The translations under genes were made by a program, and so were the position numbers. DNA of 64,000 bases. Origin: Magnetococcus sp. PR-3 (GTDB taxonomy: Bacteria > Pseudomonadota > Magnetococcia > Magnetococcales > Magnetococcaceae). The notes below the pieces were generated by a model. The model was not told the DNA's origin. It saw only the letters and a list, made by a program, of their open reading frames with translations, and searched no databases. How positions within the stretch are numbered: position 1 is the first letter of the stretch; each line of letters opens with the position of its first letter. Positions 58,302 through 64,000 of the stretch are shown piece after piece. Where the stretch lies: contig NZ_JBAHUQ010000001.1 in NCBI RefSeq assembly GCF_036689865.1, positions 62,001 to 126,000 on the forward strand, in the 5' to 3' direction.

Positions 58302-58788
58302 TGCTTGCATATCGTCTACAGCCCTACCACCCCATACCTTTTATGGCAGAGCCCTCCAGCTCTTGCATCAAGGTTTAGCCCACCATTCTAAAGCACGTGA
58401 CATAGATAGATCAGCTCAGATGTAAGCCACATTTCGCCCTTCCCCATGCACGGACCTGCTTCAATCATCCTCACGCCTTACACGATATTTTAATCTCGGC
58501 TCATCATTTTAGAGCATACGGTCGCTAAAGCAGGCTTAACCCTTTGATAGACAGCGCATAGTCGCGCGACGCTAATTCCAATAACCAGCATCAAGCAGGC
58601 TTTACGGTACATCCCAACCCTAGGGATTAGAATTTTTTACAGCCATACAGGTCATGGTGGATCTAACACAGCACGGTCATCAGCCGCCCTTTTTTGCTTA
58701 TCATCCGCACCTTGTATAAATTTTACTTATCATCCCATGTGCAATAGGTATAATACAGGCTTTCTCCCTACCTTTTCTAATACACCGG
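58302..58788. other. Gene-free region with a direct repeat and a -10 box
   Basis: 487 bp, no supported gene. CTTATCATCC occurs twice (58697-58706 and 58726-58735, 29 bp apart), shortly upstream of TATAAT (58749-58754), which is probably the -10 of the downstream phosphatase gene; no clear -35 is seen at 16-18 bp, suggesting an activated promoter using the repeat. Confidence 0.45.
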
Positions 58789-60069
58789 ATGTTAAATATG
58801 GTCATCCCAAGCAGCACCCTTGAGAGCAGACAGCTGGGGCAAATTCGTCATAACCCTGAGAACAGCACGACACAGGAGCGTCGACGTCGTTCTTTGATGG
58901 AGCATTTACATATGTTCCGCGGTATTAAGGATGAACGCGTTTTAGATATTTTACAAAGCTGCCCGGTTTATCAGTTTGAGAAGGAAACCGTACTCCTGCA
59001 CCAAGGTGAGGTAAATCATAACGTCTACCTGGTACTAAGTGGGGAGATTAAGGTTCTGCTGGATGAAACGGATGAAGAGCAACATATAATGATACCGGCC
59101 GGTAAATGTGTGGGGGATATGTCTGTGCTCGATGCACAGCCCGTCTCGGCTCAAGTCGTTGCCTGTGCAGGTGCGCGTATTGTTGAGATGAACCATGAAG
59201 TTTTTTTTAATGACATGCTGACCATACCGGGTGTGGCGAAAAACATGCTCATGGAGCAGATGAAACGGGTACGCCGCTCTAATGCCACAGTACTATCCAA
59301 ACGAGAAAAAGAGTTGCGCTTGGAGCAGCTTGAACAGGAGCTGAGCATTGCTGGGCAGATCCAGAACAGTGTTTTGCCACACACCTTTCCCTCTTTAGAG
59401 CTTTGGCCTTGGCTGAGCATTGCAGCCCATATGATTCCTGCACGGGATATTGGTGGTGATCTCTATGATATTTTTGCCTTAGACGAACACCGCCTGTTTA
59501 TTCAGGTTGGTGATGTAAGTGGCAAAGGCGTCCCTGCTGCACTCCATATGATGCGCACTTCAGCACTGTTTCAAGTGGCTGCCCGCACCGAGCACTCGCC
59601 CTTGGCATGCCTGCAACATCTCAACACGCCCCTCAAAGAGAGCTCACCCAGCTTTATGTTTGTTACCGCTTTTTGTGCCATTTTTGATGTCCGCACAGGC
59701 GAAATAACCTATGCCAATGCTGCGCACCTTCCCCCAGTCATTAAGAAAAAAGATGGCTCTACCCATTTCATCGACATGCAGGGTGGTATGGTTCTAGGCA
59801 TTTTAGATCAGCCAGATTTTAGCACAGGCTGCTTTACCTTGAACGAAGGCGAGAGCCTTGTTCTTTATAGTGATGGTGTAACGGAAGCAATGAATGCACA
59901 AGAAGAGATGTTTGAGGATTCACGACTTTTACAAGCCCTGGAAAAAACAGAACATTGTGGTGCTCAACACCTTGTAGACCAACTATTCAGTCAAGTACAG
60001 AGCTTTGCCAATGGTTTTACTCAATCTGATGACATTACCGTTGTCGCCCTTCACAGAGGTCAACAATAA
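58789..60069 (+). CDS. cNMP-binding domain + SpoIIE/RsbU-type PP2C phosphatase
   Basis: 426 residues. Residues about 40-165: cyclic nucleotide-binding-like domain (MFRGIKDERVLDILQSCPVYQFEKETVLLHQGE ... GDMSVLDAQPVSAQVVA). A short coiled coil follows (REKELRLEQLEQELSIAGQIQ) and then a PP2C domain (about 200-425) with DIGGDLYDIF, GDVSGKGVPAALHM, VLYSDGVTEAMNAQEEMF and SDDITVVALH, which keep the Mn-binding Asp residues. Likely dephosphorylates an anti-anti-sigma factor in a partner-switching pathway; the effector is not encoded nearby. Confidence 0.85.
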   Translation: MLNMVIPSSTLESRQLGQIRHNPENSTTQERRRRSLMEHLHMFRGIKDERVLDILQSCPVYQFEKETVLLHQGEVNHNVYLVLSGEIKVLLDETDEEQHIMIPAGKCVGDMSVLDAQPVSAQVVACAGARIVEMNHEVFFNDMLTIPGVAKNMLMEQMKRVRRSNATVLSKREKELRLEQLEQELSIAGQIQNSVLPHTFPSLELWPWLSIAAHMIPARDIGGDLYDIFALDEHRLFIQVGDVSGKGVPAALHMMRTSALFQVAARTEHSPLACLQHLNTPLKESSPSFMFVTAFCAIFDVRTGEITYANAAHLPPVIKKKDGSTHFIDMQGGMVLGILDQPDFSTGCFTLNEGESLVLYSDGVTEAMNAQEEMFEDSRLLQALEKTEHCGAQHLVDQLFSQVQSFANGFTQSDDITVVALHRGQQ

Positions 60070-60223
60070 CCCAGTAAACGCCCACCCCCACCCACCGGTG
60101 CACCCTGCCCTATATTCTGGCGGAGAATCTGTTCATTGATGGACTCATCCATACAACGCGCTCCGCCATCATACACGCCTCACAACATCCACCTGACCAT
60201 ACATGCAAACCGGATGTATACGC

Positions 60224-60529
60224 TTAGACGCGCTGACCATGCTTATACAAAGCAACTTGCTGGATCAACGCTTCAGCCGTATGGTTCGTTTTCAGTTGCT
60301 TTAATCCCGTTATGAGTTTGGACAGTTTCTGCTGCTGGGCGCATCCATCCCCACGGCAAGGCGTACACTTGGTCATCACTTGCTGTTGATCATTTAAGCG
60401 GGGCAGATGATCAAATGCTTTCATAAGGCTTAATTTACTGCCGTAAGATCCTTGATCGTCCTTCAGGCGGCGTAACAATTCCGTTTTCAATTGAATAATA
60501 GAGCCCTGTTCATTTTTACAAACCTTCAT
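60224..60529 (-). CDS. Hypothetical basic helical protein
   Basis: 101 residues from ATG 60529 (AGGGG ribosome site). MKVCKNEQGSIIQLKTELLRRLKDDQ ... MTKCTPCRGDGCAQQQKLSKLITGLKQLK. The motif CTPCRGDGC (C-x2-C-x4-C) could be a small metal- or redox-binding knuckle. No family recognised. Confidence 0.55.
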   Translation of the reverse strand: MKVCKNEQGSIIQLKTELLRRLKDDQGSYGSKLSLMKAFDHLPRLNDQQQVMTKCTPCRGDGCAQQQKLSKLITGLKQLKTNHTAEALIQQVALYKHGQRV

Positions 60530-60737
60530 AATACGACCCCTATATAAGCGGTTCACCATTCATTCACATAATTATCTTATAGCATGACGAATAATGCTTG
60601 TAAAGATTTTCTCACACCTGCATAACTATTTTCACACCTCTCTAATACCTCAACAAACATAAAAGAACTATTTTACAGGCAACACACAGACAAGAACAGA
60701 CACTTATTACTTGATATTATATATAGTTATAACAGCT

Positions 60738-61520
60738 TTACAGGGGTTTGTTTACATGGCTCAGAGCGCCGCTTTCTAACAGTACAGCCAATGCTTTACT
60801 CAGTGACTCACCTCCATTGCCAGGGTCAACCGTTGAAACAGCCTTTGAAAGCGACCATCCAAGTAGTATGTTCTCTACGACATTGCCTTGATCAAGAGCT
60901 AGATCATACACCGTAATAGTACTACATGGTCTGACCAACAAGAGATATTGAGGATCGTTAGACCATGGCAAAGCGGGATAAGGATCTGATGTGATCACTG
61001 CCTGCCTCAATACTTGATAAGCATCCCATACAGACACGGAGAGCTTAATCAAACGGGTTGCTGGGTGCGGCTGAAAACTCAGCGCGTCATACTGGTCAGG
61101 GTTAATCCCCTGCAAAGCCTTTAGAGAGAGAGGTTCCGCATCTGCGGCATAGAGCACCTGCTGCCAAACCCACTCCAACTCGGCCAAGGCCGCCAACCAG
61201 GGATAGGCGTTGGTGTGTGGATATTCATGGCGAAGGAAAACATGAAAATAGTCTCCATAATGCGCAAGAACAGGCTGCTTAGGAGGATGAAGTGCGATAT
61301 AAGCACGGCACGCCATATCTGCATTACTCTGCCCCATAGCAACCATGCAGGCAGGAAAAGTGGCCTGCAGCACATCCATTAAAGATTGAAGATAGTTGGC
61401 TTTAAACATTTCAAGCCGTTTACGGTATGGGTCTGCCACAACATGTGGCGGAGGCCCACCCTCTAAGAGATAAGCACCCATTGCACGCTGCCACTCAGAC
61501 AGTGGAGATGGAATAGGCAT
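60738..61520 (-). CDS. bufC: DUF2063 protein BufC/HvfC (MNIO partner)
   Basis: 260 residues. LSEWQRAMGAYLLEGGPPPHVV ... RLEMFKANYLQSLMDVLQATFPACMVAMG is the DUF2063 N-terminal domain; the C-terminal half is the substrate-recruiting RiPP-recognition-like part. Partner of the MNIO enzyme that helps modify bufferin cysteines. Overlaps bufB by 26 bp. Confidence 0.85.
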   Translation of the reverse strand: MPIPSPLSEWQRAMGAYLLEGGPPPHVVADPYRKRLEMFKANYLQSLMDVLQATFPACMVAMGQSNADMACRAYIALHPPKQPVLAHYGDYFHVFLRHEYPHTNAYPWLAALAELEWVWQQVLYAADAEPLSLKALQGINPDQYDALSFQPHPATRLIKLSVSVWDAYQVLRQAVITSDPYPALPWSNDPQYLLLVRPCSTITVYDLALDQGNVVENILLGWSLSKAVSTVDPGNGGESLSKALAVLLESGALSHVNKPL

Positions 61521-62454
61521 GGTTGCTTCCTTTTAACGGTTTGACAGGGGTGGAAAAACAGGCGGTTAACTGGTGCGCAGTAGCAAGCAGAGACTCAACA
61601 CTGGGAAGATTGGTATCCCACTCCAATAACACAGGTCGGGGACCAAACTGAGCCAAGCGCTTCTGGAGATAGGCCACCACCTCTTCACATGGGGCACAAC
61701 CATGATCATCCAAGAGATAAGATTCCCCATCATGGTATTGCGTTCGATGCCCAGCAACATGGATTTCACCCACATATCGATCTTCAATCGCTTCAAAATA
61801 GGCCTCAACATTTAAGCCAAGGTTATGGCCACTCACCACGACATTGTTGATGTCGAGCAACACGCCACACCCTGTTTTGGCACAGAGTGCATTCATAAAC
61901 TCCGGCTCTTCCCGTTCATCACACCGGTTAAAACTGATGTAACGAGATGGGTTTTCGATCAACAGCGTTCGGCCCAAATATTCTTGCGCAACATCAATAT
62001 GACGCGCGACGACCGCCAACGCCTCATCATCATACGGTAAGGGTAGAAGATCATTATAATAGACCCCCTCAAACATGGACCATGATAGATGCTCAGAGAT
62101 CAAAGCAGGTTCATAGCGATCTATAAATTGCTTCAGGCGGGATAAATGCGCGCGGTCGATATCATCTGATCGCCCGAGAGAGAGCCCAACGCCATGGGCA
62201 CTGATGGGATAGTGACAACGCAGTTCATCCAAGCGGGCTAAACGCGCGCCACCCGCAACCATGTAGTTTTCGGGGTGAACTTCAATCCACCCCACAGCTG
62301 ACGTCTCCACGGGAAAAGTTTGGGCATGCACCTCCCGATAGCCCACCCCGACCCACGATGTAGGGGGATATGCCGTAAGGCAGCTTTTTTCCACCTTACG
62401 GACATCACCCAACCTCTGAGAAAAACTACTGTTTAATATCGGGGTTAATGCCAT
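61495..62454 (-). CDS. bufB: DUF692 multinuclear iron oxidase BufB/HvfB
   Basis: 319 residues. TIM-barrel DUF692 signatures: GWIEVHPENYMV, ISAHGVGLSLG, LISEHLSWSMFEGVYYNDLLPLPY, LLIENPSRYISF, LLDINNVVVSG, EIHVAGH, LLEWDTNLP, supplying the His/Asp/Glu ligands of the multi-iron site. Related to MbnB of methanobactin synthesis. Converts bufferin Cys residues to thiooxazoles (established for related enzymes). The start at 62454 overlaps the bufA end by 29 bp. Confidence 0.9.
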   Translation of the reverse strand: MALTPILNSSFSQRLGDVRKVEKSCLTAYPPTSWVGVGYREVHAQTFPVETSAVGWIEVHPENYMVAGGARLARLDELRCHYPISAHGVGLSLGRSDDIDRAHLSRLKQFIDRYEPALISEHLSWSMFEGVYYNDLLPLPYDDEALAVVARHIDVAQEYLGRTLLIENPSRYISFNRCDEREEPEFMNALCAKTGCGVLLDINNVVVSGHNLGLNVEAYFEAIEDRYVGEIHVAGHRTQYHDGESYLLDDHGCAPCEEVVAYLQKRLAQFGPRPVLLEWDTNLPSVESLLATAHQLTACFSTPVKPLKGSNHAYSISTV

Positions 62455-62713
62455 TAAACGGCTCCAGTTTACCTTTCATCTGAACACATTTGACAGCATC
62501 CATCTCCTTCCACTCATCTCCCGAATAATCTTTAATGGCCTTACCTGCGCACATATGGGTTCCACTGGCATTACCACAATCATTTTCTCCAGCTTTGGCC
62601 ACGCCAAAACACTTTACTCCAGCCTCAGCCGTCCCAGTAACCGCACCACTGGCGGCCAAAGCCAAAGCTCCCGCAAAAACCACTGCTGCTGCACTATGTT
62701 TTTTCTCATTCAT
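62426..62713 (-). CDS. bufA: BufA1/DUF2282 bufferin precursor (periplasmic copper-buffering RiPP)
   Basis: 95 residues from ATG 62713 (GGGAGGTGCAGC). Signal peptide (MNEKKHSAAAVVFAGALALA ... AEA, cut near residue 30). The mature part has four Cys: VKCFGVAKAGENDCGN, HMCAGKAIKDY and AVKCVQMKG, the DUF2282 pattern. Substrate of BufB/BufC; the modified peptide chelates copper in the periplasm. Long upstream ORF extension rejected. Confidence 0.87.
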   Translation of the reverse strand: MNEKKHSAAAVVFAGALALAASGAVTGTAEAGVKCFGVAKAGENDCGNASGTHMCAGKAIKDYSGDEWKEMDAVKCVQMKGKLEPFNGINPDIKQ

Positions 62714-63477
62714 GCTGCACCTCCCTAATACGTCTACACACATAACATTGATACCCACGATAGAGGACCATATCAATACTGTTTCGGTGCATGTGACAGA
62801 GGAAAGTTCTAGAAAAAAAGATGGGGGTGGATAAACAAAACTAATATTACGGGTGTTTAGACACACCACAATCCAAGTTAAAACACAGAACAGAACAAGA
62901 GAAGGCGTGCCAACATTGGGCAAAAAAGGTCCACAGTACACGCGATGGAACAGGCAGGCGACACAGCATAGATTTTAAGAAAGAAGAAGAATTCAGCCAA
63001 TAACCCAAGATAGAAACAAACAACAGATCACTCATGGAATGATCGAAGATTTAATGATCAGCATGTGATGAATAGATATGGATGATTGGCCACCACCGCC
63101 ATACAACACAGCCTATTCCGTTTTTTAAGCATACGAGCTTTGATCAAACAAATCCGGCACCCGACCCTCAAAGCTCCTGAACGATACAACAGCACAGACC
63201 CAGCCCACACAACCGATCCAAACTAAAGACCAAACCAACAAACAGAGCCTGCTCTTTATCACTCTCACACACCAAGAGCCCCCAAAGAAACATGGCTCAG
63301 CCAACCCATAAGCCTATAGTTATCAAACAGCTATTAGAATAGCTTGACCATCCTACCCCTGAATAACCAGCATAAAATCAGGTCGGTGTGCCTTAGGCAA
63401 GAGAGTCCCCCAACAAAAGATCCACCGGTTGGAGCCACAGCTAAACCTATACCATCAGACTTAAACCAACAGATGGT
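62714..63477. other. Gene-free 760-bp region upstream of the bufferin operon
   Basis: No ORF with a ribosome site or recognisable content. It should contain the bufABC promoter near 62720-62850. No clear repeat, tRNA or terminator stands out. Composition is AT-rich relative to the flanking genes. Confidence 0.4.
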
Positions 63478-64000
63478 TTAGCCAAGCACCAGCTTAATCC
63501 CCACCAACAACAGAAACAGACCAAACCCTTTTTTCAATTTCACCGCATCCATGCCATGGGCCAACTTCACCCCAAATGGGGTTGTAATCAGGGTCGCCGC
63601 AATAATGCTTAAAAACACCGGCCAAGCGATAAAACCCACACCCCAGGGGGGTAAATTGGCCACCCCCTGCCCAGCTTGAACAAAACCAACCGTCCCGAAC
63701 AGGGCCAAAACCAACCCCATGGCCGAAGAGGTCGCCACAGCCCGTTGCATGGGCAAGTCAAACAGCAGACTTAAAGTCGGTACCGACAAGGTCCCCCCAC
63801 CAATACCAAAGAGACTACTAATGCCACCAATAAGCCCCCCCATAACCGGGCGGCTCCACCGGGGCCAGTGATGACCGACACCACCCCCATCTTTTTTGGC
63901 GGTTAGCATCTTAATGCCAACCAAAACTTCAAACAGCCCAAAAAGCATACGGAGCTGATCGCCCTCCATCCATGCGGCCAACCATGCCCCACTCCACGCC
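63478..64000 (-). CDS. TauE/SafE-family membrane transporter, N-terminus beyond window
   Basis: About 174 C-terminal residues visible, open to the right edge. LIGGISSLFGIGGGTLSVPTLSLLFDLPMQRAVATSSAMGLV is the diagnostic TauE/SafE repeat, followed by membrane helices ending VKLAHGMDAVKLKKGFGLFLLLVGIKLVLG. A TTG start at 63981 is not real because the frame continues upstream. Likely exports sulfur-containing organic anions or sulfite; substrate unknown. Confidence 0.85.
   Translation of the reverse strand, partial: AWSGAWLAAWMEGDQLRMLFGLFEVLVGIKMLTAKKDGGGVGHHWPRWSRPVMGGLIGGISSLFGIGGGTLSVPTLSLLFDLPMQRAVATSSAMGLVLALFGTVGFVQAGQGVANLPPWGVGFIAWPVFLSIIAATLITTPFGVKLAHGMDAVKLKKGFGLFLLLVGIKLVLG

Overview
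The window comes from a Gram-negative, probably proteobacterial, chromosome. Evidence: HMA/P-type ATPase and Cu-type two-component genes, a bufferin (MNIO) operon, a trpE-trpG-trpD operon, c-di-GMP enzymes (degenerate GGDEF + EAL, HD-GYP) and two tRNA-Ala(GGC) genes. Some proteins recall Magnetococcus-like bacteria, but that placement is a guess; nothing in the window proves the taxon.

Layout. (1) 1-7209, metal homeostasis: a leftward operon (Spy/CpxP-like periplasmic protein, HMA protein, DUF2231 membrane protein, SHOCT protein, CopA-type ATPase running off the left edge) is divergent from an OmpR-type response regulator and a histidine kinase with a Met/His-rich periplasmic segment. Next comes a Cu/Zn-efflux-type permease divergent from a MerR regulator, with a textbook MerR promoter (19-bp spacer, perfect 9-bp operator arms). 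(2) About 7.36-49.8 kb, a complete siphovirus-type prophage of about 42.4 kb. Leftward structural genes run from small terminase (29405) to tail tip J (7359), with lambda-type capsid, decoration protein, ClpP-like protease, portal and GpA terminase. The tail-assembly chaperone has a clear -1 frameshift site, and one tail gene is an RCC1-repeat protein. The lysis cassette (30.7-32.1 kb) is interleaved with a rightward DmeF-type metal efflux gene and an IHF-beta-like gene. The leftward early operon (43.5-32.2 kb) encodes a sigma-like factor, Sak4-type recombinase, ssDNA-binding-like protein, SF2 helicase, ParB-MT-A70 methyltransferase, PD-(D/E)XK nuclease, primase/helicase and RuvC-like resolvase. 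An XRE-ImmA/IrrE pair with two unrecognised downstream genes (43.7-47.2 kb) fills the immunity position. The rightward integration module (47.4-49.8 kb) is a large serine recombinase with its usual companions. (3) 50.1-64.0 kb, host genes: EAL and HD-GYP c-di-GMP phosphodiesterases, a T4 endonuclease V-like repair enzyme, two tRNA-Ala genes, trpEGD, a cNMP-binding/SpoIIE phosphatase, the bufABC copper-buffering operon and a TauE/SafE transporter cut by the right edge.

How it fits together. Both chromosomal flanks carry metal (mostly Cu/Zn) handling genes and the prophage adds a Co/Ni-type exporter, so metal stress is a recurring theme. In the prophage, packaging, head, tail and lysis genes form one leftward late block broken by three rightward cargo loci (26.3-27.4 kb, dmeF, IHF-like). 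The least understood part is the four-gene XRE-ImmA operon and the array of five direct repeats lying between its last gene, an OmpR-like winged-helix protein without receiver, and the sigma-like gene that heads the early operon. A second repeat-rich, AT-rich region at 33.37-33.73 kb looks like a replication or control locus.
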